Positions 1-11,823 of a stretch of 64,000 nucleotides of DNA are shown here, piece by piece. Source of the stretch: Wyeomyia smithii (Eukaryota > Arthropoda > Insecta > Diptera > Culicidae). How positions within the stretch are numbered: position 1 is the stretch's first letter; the number at the start of each line of letters is the position of its first letter. The position numbers and the translations under genes were made by a program. The notes beneath the pieces are model-generated. The model was not told where the DNA came from. It made no database searches and worked only from the letters and a program-made list of their open reading frames with translations. The stretch lies in the NCBI RefSeq assembly GCF_029784165.1, contig NC_073695.1, positions 199,776,857 through 199,840,856 on the forward strand, in the 5' to 3' direction.

Positions 1-2
1 TA

Positions 3-148
3 GGGCCATCCATGTTCCACGTGGACAGATTTTTAAGGATGTTGTTACTCAACCCCCCTTCCTCTCTCCCACTCTCCTCCCCCCCCTGTCCCGTGGACAT
101 CACACAGGACCCCACCCCAAAGTTGTCCTCGTGGAATGTGGATGGCCC
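3..148. mobile_element. Short MITE with ~25-bp terminal inverted repeats
   Basis: The left end (3-27) begins GGGCCATCCATGTTCCACG and the right end (124-148) is its imperfect reverse complement, ending GTGGATGGCCC. The interior is pyrimidine- and C-rich with no reading frame. This is the structure of a non-autonomous DNA transposon. No target duplication can be read because the left flank is only two bases long. The superfamily is not assigned. Confidence 0.7.
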
Positions 149-173
149 AATGCCTGTGTGACTTTGGGTCTGT

Positions 174-282
174 TCACAAATTACGTAAAGCAAAAAATCG
201 TATCTTTGATCCCTTTTCACTGCATTTACATTGTTTATTTCTTCACTCCCTCGCTCCTCCTTGAGTATTACGTAATTTGTGA
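174..282. mobile_element. Short MITE with 15-bp perfect inverted ends
   Basis: TCACAAATTACGTAA at 174-188 is exactly the reverse complement of TTACGTAATTTGTGA at 268-282. The interval is 109 bp with no coding capacity, and it sits only 25 bp downstream of another inverted-repeat element. This is read as a MITE. The ends themselves contain the palindrome TTACGTAA, so the real boundary could be a few bases further out. Confidence 0.6.
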
Positions 283-300
283 TTAAGCTTCTCTACGATT

Positions 301-1640
301 TTTTTTTGCTAGAACAAAGTTTGGTTCCCTGTACGGAGGACAGTTTTCGCGTGTTTAGTAATTAAACAAATTAATGTTAGATGTTGTTGTCGCTACTGTT
401 ATGTACTGTTGTTTTCTGTTGACTCTCTGCATCTTTTAAAATCATCAGAATACAAATATTTTGAAAAATGTTTGAATCAGAATTTTTATAAAAAAATTAA
501 TCTACCATAAAAAAAAATATTTTTCATTTCTCCATCCTGGACTTTTTATTATAAGTTGCGTATCAACATCAAGTTTCTTTGAAAAAAAATATTAGAAAAA
601 AATTCAACTCTTTTTTTTTTAAATTGAAATTTAATGTTTATTTTAAATTTTTTTTTGGCCAAAAAAAATTTTTTTTGTACAGATGATATTTTTTTTATGG
701 TGCATTTTTAATTCCCTAAAACTCATTCTCAGACAGTTTTTGTATACAACCAACGGTTTCTGGGCTACAATGCCTCGAATAAAACCTATGCCAAAAGGCA
801 TACGCCCTTTTAGAATGTAACTCATGGGTGTAAAAAATCTCTCCACCTGTGAAAAATGCTCAGTTTGCTGAGCCAAATACGTGTGCAAAGTTTCATTCAA
901 ATCAAAAATGGTCGATATTCGACCATAGGTCATTTGGCGCGATCTTGCTCAAAAACCGTTTAACCGATTTGTGCCCGAGGGGTCACTCAATATGAACTAA
1001 CCAAAGTGGTTTTCTCATTTTTTCGCTACTTTAAATCATTTAGACATAAAAATATCCTTTTTGAAAGACCTTATGTCACCAGTGGGACGGTTTCAGCGAG
1101 AACTGCTCAATAATAATAAAGTGTTATTTTTCAACATTTATTTGAATGCAAGTTACAAACGTTATTACTTGCACACAAACTTTGATCAAAGATGTTTCTT
1201 TTTTTTCGTCTCGGTGTTATTTATTTTTTGCCACCCCCTCTGCTAACTTTGATAAGCTTCGACAGAAAAAGAATTCGAAATTTGTATCAGCCTTATTTAT
1301 TATTAAGAATGGGTAACGGGCTTTACGCCTATATTCGAATTCAATTACAAATACTTTTGAAGCGGTTTTGAGAAGTGTTTATAAAACATTAGGTAATTCC
1401 CAATGCCCCAGTTTCCAGCCAGTTGATAGAAACTTAAAAAAATATATCTGGTTTTCAAAAAATGTGCAAAATTGTTATCAAGTCCGCATTTTGTTTTTAT
1501 TTTTTATTAAGTGTTTCTTTTTTGTCCTCTTTTTACCTCTCAATAAATGAAAAAAAAATTGTCTGTGTTACTCTTTTCAGTAGGGAATAAGCATCTTTTC
1601 GGAGCCACTGATGAGGAAACTTTTGATATGCATATGCGCA
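301..1640. other. AT-rich DNA, nothing recognised
   Basis: This stretch has long A and T homopolymer runs on both strands and short open frames without family resemblance. I see no RNA gene, transposon end or clear splice-bounded exon in it. Confidence 0.5.
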
Positions 1641-1650
1641 TTTTTTTTTT

Positions 1651-1860
1651 TCAACGATTCAAGCGCGCTAGATAATTCATCAGAAATTTCGCTTGTGCTA
1701 TAATGATAGTTCCCGGTATGACCATTTGAATGCAACCGCTTGAGGAGAGATTGATATACTCGTCCGCGTTATTTTCACTACACCAGTCCTTCGAGGGCTT
1801 TCCGGTATATTGGCTGGCATCCAAATTGTTCATGGCAAAAAACAGCAAAATTAAATTCCC
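1651..1860 (-). CDS. Candidate terminal exon, unknown protein
   Basis: On the minus strand an acceptor-like TTGCAG (1866-1861) precedes an open frame of about 69 residues ending at a TGA near 1651. It contains the run DWCSENNADEYINLSSSGC followed by a hydrophobic segment (IQMVIPGTIIIAQAKF). Codon choice and composition look more protein-like than the flanking AT-rich sequence. An in-frame ATG lies at 1875 if the region is not spliced. I recognise no family. A remnant of an unknown mobile element is equally possible. Confidence 0.25.
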   Translation of the reverse strand, partial: GNLILLFFAMNNLDASQYTGKPSKDWCSENNADEYINLSSSGCIQMVIPGTIIIAQAKFLMNYLARLNR

Positions 1861-2287
1861 CTGCAATGAATGCATTTCCTCAATGAAATAGTATTTATTA
1901 TTATAAAAAGGAATCTATCACATTTTAGGTGATTTCAATTTACAAAAATTCAATTATTTCTCTATAAATTTTATAAATAATGTGAAACGATACCATAATA
2001 CGTTAGAGATTCTCTCTCTGTAGCACTGAACGGCATGAGAAAATCGTTCTTATCTAAGCTCTTCTTATTCCATCATTCAATGCTAGTACCTATGTTGATT
2101 TAAAGCCATGAAAGCGAATGACCCAAATTTACTTCTTATCACGTTCCAACAATGTTGTTGCTTGCCGTCTTGGTAGAGCTAAAACCAAGTCTCCTAAGTA
2201 GGACAGTAATTACCAGCATGAAATATTATACTGGCTCTAATTCCACAAACGATACCATTCCACAAACCAGCCGTACATCAGTCAAGA

Positions 2288-2593
2288 CTAAAGACTAGTT
2301 GAAGAGAATGGGGTGCTATTTTCAAATTTCAACATTTTTCCCCTAACTCCGAAACGCTCCATATTTGGGTTAATCTGCACGAAACAAGGCTTCGTACGCG
2401 GTTGATTACTGTTGTCGGTGCGAAAATAGCAGCCTTTTGGAAACTCCTGGCACTTCCGCTGAAAGATGATTCTCGTTAATATCGCACCCAACTTATTCTT
2501 CGCTTTTAATATTTTTTCTATCCTTTCTGGTGGGCAAAAGCAAAGGATCTTCGAAGCATAACCTTTCGTTATAACCACCGCATTGAAAAGCAA
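2288..2593 (-). CDS. Orphan reading frame of 101 codons, unknown
   Basis: This ATG-to-TAG frame on the minus strand starts MLFNAVVITKGYASKILCF and is rich in Lys, Arg, Cys and Phe. Four cysteines are spread through the first 70 residues (CFCPPER, RKCQEF, KGCYFR), without a spacing I can match to a known domain. There is no signal peptide or repeat. It lies about 0.4 kb from another orphan minus-strand frame, so the two could be exons of one decayed gene. A chance frame cannot be excluded. Confidence 0.2.
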   Translation of the reverse strand: MLFNAVVITKGYASKILCFCPPERIEKILKAKNKLGAILTRIIFQRKCQEFPKGCYFRTDNSNQPRTKPCFVQINPNMERFGVRGKMLKFENSTPFSSTSL

Positions 2594-2599
2594 TTAACT

Positions 2600-3925
2600 G
2601 AATCCCCAGAAAGCAATCAATCAATCCTCTTTAGTTTTTGGCGTTTATAATAAGCGTAAATTGTTTCTAAATTGCAGAAAAGTTTCTTTTAGCTAACTGT
2701 TCCCAAAAATTAATTTCATTGGAAATGTATTTCCTAATCGTTTATGACTATGACCAATCCCAAGCGTGAAACTTTCAGTTCGAAAGTTCAATCAACATCG
2801 CAATCGTTGATTGATCCGAAAATTTATTAATATCCAATGTTGCAGCTGACTGGGCAATGACTCAACCAGCTTCGAAGAACATGTTGCCTTTGATGGCACG
2901 ATTTGCTAGCAGCTTGGCTGGCAGATGGCACAAGAAATGTTCACATGTCATAACTCGGCGGTACCGATTTCATATGAAATGAGCCAATTTCTCAGTACAA
3001 ATGACTGATTACTGACTGCGCTGTAACTGCGACCGAAGTGCAAAACGCGAAAAAAACAAAAATATCAAAAACATCCAAATCAGCGTAAAAACGAGGTTTC
3101 ACCATTACGCGCGGTATTGTTTGTAAATATTCGCGTGCGTCTGTTCGAATAAACTCAGAAATAGTGTTACGCCCTGCCATCCACCCACGGTTTTCTATTT
3201 TCCTCCCCTCCCTTCGTCCTTGCAGGGCTCGCAAGAGGGGAGAACTAACTACTCTTTTCAGTATGAAAATAATTTTAATTAGCCGTGCAGTATTTCACAG
3301 AGCCTCGACCTTCCACTGACTGACGGCCAACCGCGCAATTCGCTCGGTTGCCGAAAAAAGCCGAGGAGTGTTTTATTTCTCAACTCTGCTACTCTGTTTG
3401 CCGCTGAGAGTTAATATTTTTCTTTGCCAACACCGTGCAATGCTTGCTTGCTTGTGCTTACTGGAAGTGAACAAGGAAGTTGGTACTTGGTACTGACTTT
3501 TGGATAGAATGTGGGTACGGTGTATTACTCCCCCCACTGGGACTGGGGCTTACGGTAAGAGCAATTCAAAAGTATAATACATGACTAATGGAAGCTACGT
3601 GATTTCACTTGTATGCTTGTTTGCGCAATAGTTTCTCCGTCGTCCGTGGTGGCATGATTTTATTGAAGCATTCGATCAACGTACAGCTCGAGGTGGAAGA
3701 AATTTCTATCGCATTATTGCAGTTGCATTTGCCGGATTACAATGTCAAATAACATATTTGTAAACATGGCAATTTAGTAAAGAGAAGTGTGATATTCAAC
3801 AGGTGTACGGGATTCCTGCGTTCTTAATTCGAAGAATATTAGTCTTCTTCTATCTTCTTCTACTATATAAAAATGGAATTCCGTAACGTTTGATCTTATT
3901 GATATTATTCCCTCCGTCTCTGAGG
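2600..3925. other. Non-coding stretch, no recognised gene
   Basis: This is mixed-composition DNA, somewhat more GC-rich at 3150-3560, where it includes CCGAGGAGTG-type sequence. No convincing exon, RNA gene or transposon end was seen. It could include promoter or 5' untranslated sequence of an unseen gene, but nothing specific supports that. Confidence 0.4.
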
Positions 3926-3929
3926 TGTA

Positions 3930-4930
3930 CAGTAATTATTATCATTTTGAATCGTTCTAAATCAAAAATATAAGCGGTGACATGTAGGTTTTTTTCATAA
4001 AAATGTTTGCCAATGTTCAGGAAAGACATTTGAGAAAAAATCATAGGTGTCTGATAACTAAAATTTGAGATATTATTCACAAAACTACGTAAAACATGCA
4101 AAATTATGACTTTTTGTGCTGAATTTGCCTCTAAATCAAAATTTAAAGCGATGACATATGATTCTTTTTACATTAAAATGTTTGTTAATGTTCAGGAAAG
4201 ACATTTAAGGAAAAATATTTAGTATCCGATCATTAAACCTTGAGATATTATTCACAAAACTGCGTGAAACATGCAAAATTATGACTTTTTAAGCTGAATT
4301 TGCCTTTAAATCAAAACCCAAAGCTGTGATCTGTGATTTTTTCTATAATAAATCATTCGTTGATGTTGAAAAAAGATATTTGAGGAAAAATTAATAGGTA
4401 TCTGATTATTTAAAATTTAAATATTTTTCACAAAACCACATGAAAATGCAAAACCATGATATTTTAGGCTCAATTTGTCCTGCAGCTATGATATATGATT
4501 TTTTCATTAAAATATTTGTGTATGTTCAGGAATGACTTTTGAGTAAAAATAACACTATGTAAAACATGCAAAATCATGAATAGTTGGGCTCAATTTGCCT
4601 CTAAATCAAAATTCAAACCTATGATATGTAATTGTTTTTCATTGAAATGTTTGTTAATGTTCAGGAACAACATTTGGGAAATAATAATAGGTATCTTATT
4701 GCTAAAAGTTGTTACTGTTAGATGTTACTTTAAAAACTACGTATGTTTGAAGTATGTTTGAAGTATGTTTGAATTATGTTCGAAGATAATTTTGTGCATA
4801 CAGAAAAACACATTAAAATACTCTTTTTGAATATTTGAATGCATATAATGCATGCAAAATTTTAACTTTTTTACCCATAAGCTTAATTCGCCACTAAATA
4901 AAAAATCTAAGCGATGACATGTGATTTTTT
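3930..4930. repeat. Degenerate AT-rich tandem array, ~120-285 bp units
   Basis: The core AAACATGCAAAATTATGA recurs near 4092, 4267, 4441, 4561 and 4850 in varied forms. Each core is followed by a version of 'GCTGAATTTGCCTCTAAATC', then 'GTTAATGTTCAGGAA(A)GACATTTGAG' and 'GATATTATTCACAAAACT'. The first units are spaced about 175 bp, and later ones are shortened or lengthened by indels. Divergence between units is high, so the array is old. No coding capacity is shared among units. Confidence 0.75.
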
Positions 4931-5400
4931 TTCAATAAAAAGTTCGTTGTTCCTTCTACGTCTGCAAATATTTTTCTGCAGCAAAATCCATGTTTTGATC
5001 ATGTGCGAGTTGAGCAGAAAAAAAATACATTTTTGATGTTTTCGTAGTTTTGTGAATGGTAAACACATTACGGGATTCGATTTCCTTTTTACGTTTACCG
5101 GAACTTGGCTGTAAAAAAGGCCACATTTCATTGGTTTAAACATCGATTAGGAGGTGACTTATGCATTAATTTTTATTTAATTTCTACGTAGTTTTGTGGA
5201 TTAAAGCATTAACTTCCTCTCAGACGTGTTTCTTTGGACACCGAAAACATTTTCGTTATGAAAATTCACATGTTATCTTTTTAGATGTCATTATAGAGGA
5301 GAACTAAGCATGAATGGTCATTCTCAATTCTTATTACTTCGATTTCTTTCTTTCAAAAGTTACATAAAAAGAGGTTTTACTGTAAAATCACCTGTAAAAA

Positions 5401-5610
5401 TCACCCGAATTTGGTATATTCGGAACTGGGATGACCCCACACAACATTTTCCAGAATGGCGACTTCTGGTTTCAGGAAAATAGCCAGAAGTGGTATTTGG
5501 CCAACCATTTCAATACTTCCGAAAGTGGAACACTGAACGATATTTTGATATCCGAAATGGCGACTTCCAGTTTCTGTAAAACAGCCCAAAATCACAAAAT
5601 GCAATCAAAT
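5401..5610. repeat. Stray fragment of the GGCGACTTCCGG minisatellite
   Basis: Two imperfect units carry the signature 'AATGGCGACTTCYGGTTTC' followed by 'GGAAAATAGCC/GTAAAACAGCC', matching the tandem units at 12.4-12.6 and 19.7-20.3 kb. Both strands are open across it only because of its composition, so no protein is called. It is a dispersed piece of the same composite repeat family. Confidence 0.6.
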
Positions 5611-5619
5611 ATGAGTATT

Positions 5620-8250
5620 TCCGTTCTGTGCGTTCTCAGAATATTAAAGCACTTAAAGTGGTGATGGACGTATAAGATGGGAAATATTTTTGAAGTGAGT
5701 TGTGCTAATATTGTAATGAATTATAAAAAATGATTCCTAATTTTGAAGCCTTTGATCCCGAGCATCGCCGGGAACGTTCAACTAGTTCTTAATAACACTG
5801 TCATAACCGCACAGTGTTTGAGCAGCGAAGAAAGTAATGATGTTTTATTTGACATGGCTTTTTAATTCAATATTTCATGAGACCAGAGATTTTCTTAAAT
5901 CTGTTTGGACAAAAAATCCTCATTATATTTAAGCACATTTTCCAAATTATTTTTTGAAGTAAATTACTATTATTTTCAAATGATTTTTTTTTAACTATGA
6001 CGAAACTTTTTTGGGATCTTCCACAGTGCTCTGGAATTTCCTTTTTATCTGCGTGTTGGGAAAGATATTTCGACGTTAATGATTGACGAATTTGAGGACT
6101 CTTCGTTAAGCCCTTGATTGCTTATTCACAAACAACTCATTTGGATCAGCAATGCTTAAGTAATTCACTTCATAAATTGGTCACGTCATTGTCTAACAAG
6201 GCTTCAAAATATTCAAGATAAAATTCTGAGAATGATTCACCGATTTACAAAAGAATAATGAAATTACTAATACAAATAATTCAGAACCTACATCATAATT
6301 AACAATTATAATCAAATCATATACCTATTAAAAATGAAAATTGCAATTTTGCTTTATTTCAAGAAATAATAACTCAATAAGTCAAATTAACTGTGAGATT
6401 TATCAGTTCACGACTGAAGCATATTTTTAAGAAGTTGTCCTTTCAGGTTTTGTTCACTCAGGTAATCTAAGTGTTTGTTATGCTCGCTTTCAAACAAGTT
6501 TACTCTGTTATGACATTACGCAAAGACATGAGTATCCTTTCAAGTTTGCTAGCAGAAAGATTTTTTATGGCATTCAAAAAGGGACGCAGCTGGCTGACTG
6601 GGGAAAGTCAAAATATTGCGATACTGGGTACAGGTCACTCGCTTGGACATCAGTCACACAAAACCTCTGGCTACGTCCCTCCGTACAGCACATCTTGAAA
6701 AAGAAATTCTTCCAACAGGTTGCTAAAGTCATAAACAGAGTGAATAATAGAGTTACAGTAACCAGCAGAAAGTGTAGTGTGAAAATAATGGCGCTTGTTG
6801 TGGCTTCGGTGCTGCACATTTTGCACTCGATGGACAGCTACTCTGGCTAAGGCCTGGATAAAGCATCGTTAACAGTTGGTTCACTATTCCACACCGGCCG
6901 CACACCATTCGTGCTTCGTTGCATCTTTGCTAACACGGTGGAAGGAAAGTAGAACGAAAGTCAGCACTAGTTTCGCGCTAAATTGCCAACTAAGCGTGTG
7001 CTCGTGACGGTTTGCAACTGCGCTCCAACATTGACGAGAAGGCACTTACCCGCAAGGTGCAGCCGTTGATTCAATAATAAGATTGATTTTTCGTGATAAA
7101 CCGACGAAACAAGTTTTCTTCAGTGGTTTTGTGATTTCTGTGTTTTTTTCGCGAAGAGTGAAGTTAAAGACTTATAACGAAAAAGATTTTCATGCAATTT
7201 CTTAGATTTCATAGTGGCAACACTCGATGTTCTTGAAGCCAAATATATCGATTTCAGCAATTGGGGGCGATGTTACAATATTTTCGCTGAAGGGCAGGCA
7301 AATCCTACAAATTCCCTAAATTGCAAAGCATCACTCAACGTGTTTTGTTCCAGAAAAAAATGCGTCTAAGGAGAAGCCCCCGGCGATGGTATTCAGGTCA
7401 GATGTGCTGTTGAAACAATTTGTTGAACATGCCAAAAAACATCTTCCACCCTCGCTGTGTCCTAAGTCCGTCCACAGTGCGATAAGAGGTATTAGCACGA
7501 TTTAAGCTGCTCAATTCTAGCCCCGAGGGTAACACTTAGGTGATGGATCATAAAGCATACTAATAAACACATTTTCGTGACTGAGCGGCCAACCACTGTA
7601 GGAGACGGCTTCTGGCCACGGAACCACAGAACCGCAATTTGCTGCATGGAATGTGTGTGAGCTTTTGTTAGTGAATTCCTTCACGAACCAGACCATTCTA
7701 TTAAATCATGCGAAGACAGCGTCGCCGTTCGGTGGTGTGGGAAAAATTAGTTCGCGTTTGTTTTGCTTGCCAGCTCAGGGTTGACTAGGACCTACCGCAA
7801 ACACCGTTGTACGTGAAAAGTTTTCCGTTGCTATTGCCCTGGAGGGGTGACAGGACCAAAAACAGCGTGCAGTGATTTACTGAGGTTGGGATGCCGAGAC
7901 TTGTTTTTAATTTTTTAACGAATGTGACATATTATTTGCAGCAAAGCCGTTCATCACTCAGCATGTTAAAAAATAAAAATAACAAATAACCAAGGGTGGC
8001 CACATAGCCACAACAAATAACCAAGGGTGGTCACATAGTGGGGCCATGGTTTCAGCTTAGGACTCATAACTAAATACAAAACTTGAAAAGACAAATAAAA
8101 TCGTGACACTTTAAATGAACTGGAATTTAAATACACAACTAACACAATCCTTCCATAAACTGTTTTTTTTTTCAGCTTAAAATTTTGGCTTCTGAAAAAA
8201 ATACATCCATAAGTTATTTGGTCCCCAGGCCCTCGCATGTCTAAATTCGG
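5620..8250. other. Unassigned DNA, possible 5'-untranslated-like segment
   Basis: No coding gene or transposon was recognised. The part from about 6840 to 7870 is less AT-rich than its surroundings and reads like mosquito 5' untranslated or promoter sequence (many GTG/AGTG and CGAAAC motifs, no long frame), but no exon-intron border could be tied to it. A short direct duplication (AATAACCAAGGGTGG with CACATAG) occurs at about 7983-8039. Confidence 0.3.
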
Positions 8251-8254
8251 CTTT

Positions 8255-8696
8255 GGGTGCCCGATCAGAAAGAAAAAAACAAAAATGTTACCGAAGTTGT
8301 TAGTTTGTTGCGGGAAGAACCTTACAAGCTGTGTCTTCAATTTGATCCCGTTAGGTGTTGAAATAACAGAAATTATTACAGAAATGATTCTACTAGTATC
8401 AAACACATATCAAAATTTGTTACTAATGTATCAGCCTTCTAACAAAATAAGATAGTATATAGAACAACATAATAACAAACATTGTTAGAAACAACAGGTT
8501 TTGATAAAAACGAAAAATTAGTTAGACTTGTTTCAGAACTACTTCGTTTCAGGTTTTGTTATTATAACTCATTCAGATTAAATTTTGTTATCAAAATTAT
8601 ATGGAAAAATTCAAAATTGTATCAAAATATGTTATGTGTATCTCGCGTTGATAGAATCTTGTAATTTTTTAGTTCTGCTCTTCTGATCGGGTGACC
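8255..8696. mobile_element. MITE-like element with GCCCGATCAGAA ends
   Basis: GGGTGCCCGATCAGAA at 8255-8270 pairs with TTCTGATCGGGTGACC at 8681-8696 as an imperfect terminal inverted repeat. The interior is extremely AT-rich and carries several AACAAAATNTTGTTA-like short palindromes. No transposase frame is present. The length (about 440 bp) and ends fit a non-autonomous DNA transposon. No target duplication was resolved. Confidence 0.6.
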
Positions 8697-8699
8697 ACT

Positions 8700-9365
8700 A
8701 TATACCATTTAATCGCTCCGGTGGAAATAATTACTTTTTATCTCTAATGTAGGTTTCAAATGATCAATTCGCGGCATTAACTTGGTATAACCAGGTCATT
8801 TGCTACCCAGTAGGCTAGGGGGAGAGGGAGTCTTCTTGATTTTCTTAATTGATGTGAAGATCTTAGATTAATTATTGTATATTTGAGCTAAGTGTATTAC
8901 TTCTAAACTACTTCTATAAGAAAAAATCTGTAAAATATTCAATGCTGTGTGAAATTAAATCAATTTTTCGATTAGCTTAGAAACCTGCAAAACAAATGTG
9001 TTTTAGCTATTGCGCTATCCTTTTGTCAAGGATGTCAAGGTAAAGAAAATATAGTAAACTTAGCGAAATTTAACTTATCCCTAATTTTGTAAAACAAGCC
9101 ATTTTTCATAACGCTACCATATTTATCGCGACACATAAGTTACTGCTTAAACATTCATCTAATGATGCTCCCATATTCATCGTACTGTTGATGGCTTTTG
9201 TTAAAGAATTCAGCTGCATACTGAATTTTTGAGTGAAGATGCTCGACTAAAAGATCAAATTTAGAACTTTTGAGTAAACTTTTGAGGTTTCTACTTCATG
9301 AGAAATCTAAAGTAGACTCACAGGAATCCATTCCATGGATTACCAGATTGATTTAGTGAATTATG
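8700..9365. other. AT-rich DNA, nothing recognised
   Basis: No reading frame, RNA gene or repeat end with support was seen in this interval. Confidence 0.4.
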
Positions 9366-9370
9366 AGTTT

Positions 9371-9915
9371 TTGACGTAGCAGTACGTTTCTCAGGAAGCT
9401 TGGCTATATTTGGGTGTAAAATAAAAATCTGAAAATGGAAAAAGGGTAAAAATATGTCCAATTTTAAACACTATAAGTCGGTTAGTTTTCATCGGATTTC
9501 CTTCGTTCTAGCAGCAATCGATTGGAAAAGCATCTGAGCATCCACCCAAATGCAGAAATTTGATTATTCGAACTATTATACTTTTGAAAATTTTCAAGCC
9601 TTGTGAAAACGCATATTTCGACCTCTGCTTGTTTGCTCAATGCTTGCTTACCCTAGCACGGTGGACATAATTATATACCTAGTAATGGCATGCACTCTTT
9701 GGACTATATAAGGGCCTGTCTCTGCTCAAACCAAACATTTTACTAGCAGATGGCGACTAGGATGATCCAACAGCAGCGGCAGTGAGTACCAGCAGCGACA
9801 GCGCTAGCTGCAACGATAGCGATAGCAGCGACAGCAGTAGGTGCAGCGGCACTTCTTATATAAATAAAATACAACAGAAGGGTTGTGTGCCACGATCGCA
9901 AGGTTGACGTAGATT
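9371..9915 (+). repeat. Dispersed TATA-containing repeat, near-complete copy
   Basis: The unit is bracketed by TTGACGTAG at both ends (9376 and 9905). In order it carries a GACGTAGCAGTACGT palindrome, a shared block (TCGGTTAGTTTTCATCGGAT then GCATCCACCCAAATGC), a block reading TTCAAGCCTTGTGAAAACG, then a TATATAA box, a CAG-rich leader and AATAAA (near 9863). Other copies lie at about 10.86-11.0, 49.7-51.35 and 59.9-60.35 kb. No protein is encoded in any copy, although this one has an open minus-strand frame across the CAG repeats. It resembles a Pol II promoter plus a short non-coding transcript. Confidence 0.6.
9705..9711 (+). promoter_or_regulatory. TATA box of the dispersed repeat
   Basis: TATATAA lies in the context GGACTATATAAGGGCC, about 25-30 bp upstream of a CTCAAACC segment that could hold the start site. 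The block around it (ATGCACTCTTTGGA) is recognisable in the copies near 10.92 kb and 60.17 kb, although there the TATA itself has decayed (GGCTATGCAG, GGATTCTACAAG). Confidence 0.45.
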
Positions 9916-10119
9916 GTGAAAAGGTCATGAATTGTTCGAATGATAGACGCTAAAATTACGATGGACTTTCTCATATTATTGTTAATAACTTTTATCTAAC
10001 ACCAGGGTTGTCATTTCTCTTCAGAGAATCACTATCGTGTAAGAGAATGTCTTTCATTGCGGAAACAACTGCTCTCGCACTGGTACACTGAATTCTTTTT
10101 TTACGTCCGCGCAAAAGAA

Positions 10120-10290
10120 GAATCGCGTGAAAAAAATAGCGTAATTTTAAACAAATCGTGTAAAGAAAATCGCGTCGTTTTGGTAAAATCTTCCGCTTAG
10201 TGTGAAAAAAAACGTGTTAAATAAAATCACATGAAAAACAATCGCGTAAAAAACCAATTCAGTGTAAACAAATCGACGCACGTGCTTGAA
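10120..10290. repeat. Short-period AATCGCGT minisatellite
   Basis: About ten degenerate copies of an A-rich unit with core ATCGCGTRAAA (for example GAATCGCGTGAAAAAAAT, AAAATCGCGTCG, ACAATCGCGTAAAAAA) are spaced roughly 14-18 bp apart, sometimes with ATCACATG or ATCGTGT variants. CpG-containing cores in an A-rich background are unusual for the window. No coding capacity. Confidence 0.6.
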
Positions 10291-10854
10291 AAGAGAGCAG
10301 CGAGTGTATGGAGCTTGGAAAAAAACACTGGTGTGAAACCTGAAATAGGGTAAGGAACGGCCTAATCAGTGGGGCCTATTTTAATCAATCGAAGAAAACG
10401 GGACTCCAACTCTTGAATTTTGATCAATACCGACAATTTCAATGACAGAAACCAAAACTCTGAATATCTAACTGTCTTTCGAATACCTGAAATACCGTTC
10501 ATTACAGAGAAATCTTTGAATAAACATCAATAGAAAAATCAATTAAAATTGTCACCATTCAGGCGCCTTTTGAGTGCTGAAGAACATACCCTGCAAAATA
10601 GACACAAGCTGCCTCAAATAAGTTTGGGGTGATTAAAATAGTATCTCTCAATTGAGCACTTCTATTGAGCATTGTTAAAGTTTGCAAAAGCAATTTCAAG
10701 ACTTGAAAAAAGTGCTGATAGATAAAAACATAGTGAACAGGTTGACATACTTATGTAGGAGGCTGTTAAACTGCTTAAAATAGTTTTCCTACCCTATCTC
10801 TCCTGAGAAATAATAAATTAATGAGAGCTTTCTCACACGAAAGGAAATTATGCA

Positions 10855-11010
10855 CAACTGAGCTTAATGCATGCTTTCCCTAACACGATCAACAGAAGAT
10901 TACACATAGTTAACCGACAATGCCCTCTTTAGGCTATGCAGAACCCTGCTTTCGACTCAAACAAACATTATATCCAATATCAATATGGAACTCTCAACAG
11001 CATTGCGTGA
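10855..11010 (+). repeat. Partial copy of the TATA-containing dispersed repeat
   Basis: The segment reads CATGCTTTCCCTAACACG, then ACATAGTTAACCGACAATGC and CCTCTTTAGGCTATGCAGA. This matches in order the middle of the copies at 9.65-9.73 and 60.1-60.2 kb. The TATA box is degraded here. Only about 150 bp of the unit is recognisable. Confidence 0.55.
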
Positions 11011-11019
11011 CTGAGATTA

Positions 11020-11590
11020 TTGCGGCTCCTCCTGAAATTTGCATCTATCCGATACGAAGAGAATTTTGTCCCCCAGCCGCACAGGTGCAATATGCAACAC
11101 GCGACAGCCTAATGAATTGTTGAGTGGCTGAGGGTACGGCACCTTCTGCTCTCTGCTTCATTGTCACATTTCATTGTCTTCTTTCGAAGCTGCAACACAT
11201 GTATTTTTTGTTGTTACGTGACTAAGAGCTATATGGGTTCAAGTCCACTGTTTGTCAACACAAAACGAGCCGCTTTTCCAAAAGTGTTTCAGTCCATTTT
11301 TGCATTTGTTTGCAATTTTTGGTACACCTTTTTGTATAATAATACCTTGTTGTTAGGCGAAAATTTCATTTATTGATTAAGACACCTGTGTTCAAGATCA
11401 AGAGTTTAGTGAAAGGAGCAATACATGTATTCAAATGGCAAATATAATTCTATACTTTACCATTTTGTTCTCAGCTACAGAAGCAACTGGTTGGTTGAAT
11501 GCTGCGAAACTAAACCAAAATTATTGGTTTTCAACGCACCTTTTTATGAATTTACTATTTAAGAAACCTAAATTAATCCACCTAGTGGTC
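11020..11590. other. Unassigned interval before the composite element
   Basis: Short open frames exist on the plus strand but have no recognisable domain and biased, hydrophobic composition. No transposon end, RNA gene or splice-bounded exon was identified. Confidence 0.4.
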
Positions 11591-11823
11591 AGACCCAGCC
11601 TTTCTCATTCAAACTTATTATTTATGAAAATAGATTTACAAGAACGCTTCAATCCAATAAATGTATATTCACTCTTAAGGTTCTTAAAAATTGATGTTGT
11701 ATTCTATACATATAAAAATGCAGTCCGGTCTGTCTGTCTGTCTGATCCATATAGGCTCGAAAACTACCGAACCGATCGGCGTGAAAATTTGTATGTATCG
11801 GTTTTTGGTGCCGATAAAGGTTC

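Noticed and set aside
9743..9928. Ala/Val-rich minus-strand protein
   Set aside because: The frame is produced by CAG/GCA trinucleotide-rich sequence downstream of the TATA box of a dispersed repeat and is not conserved in the other copies.
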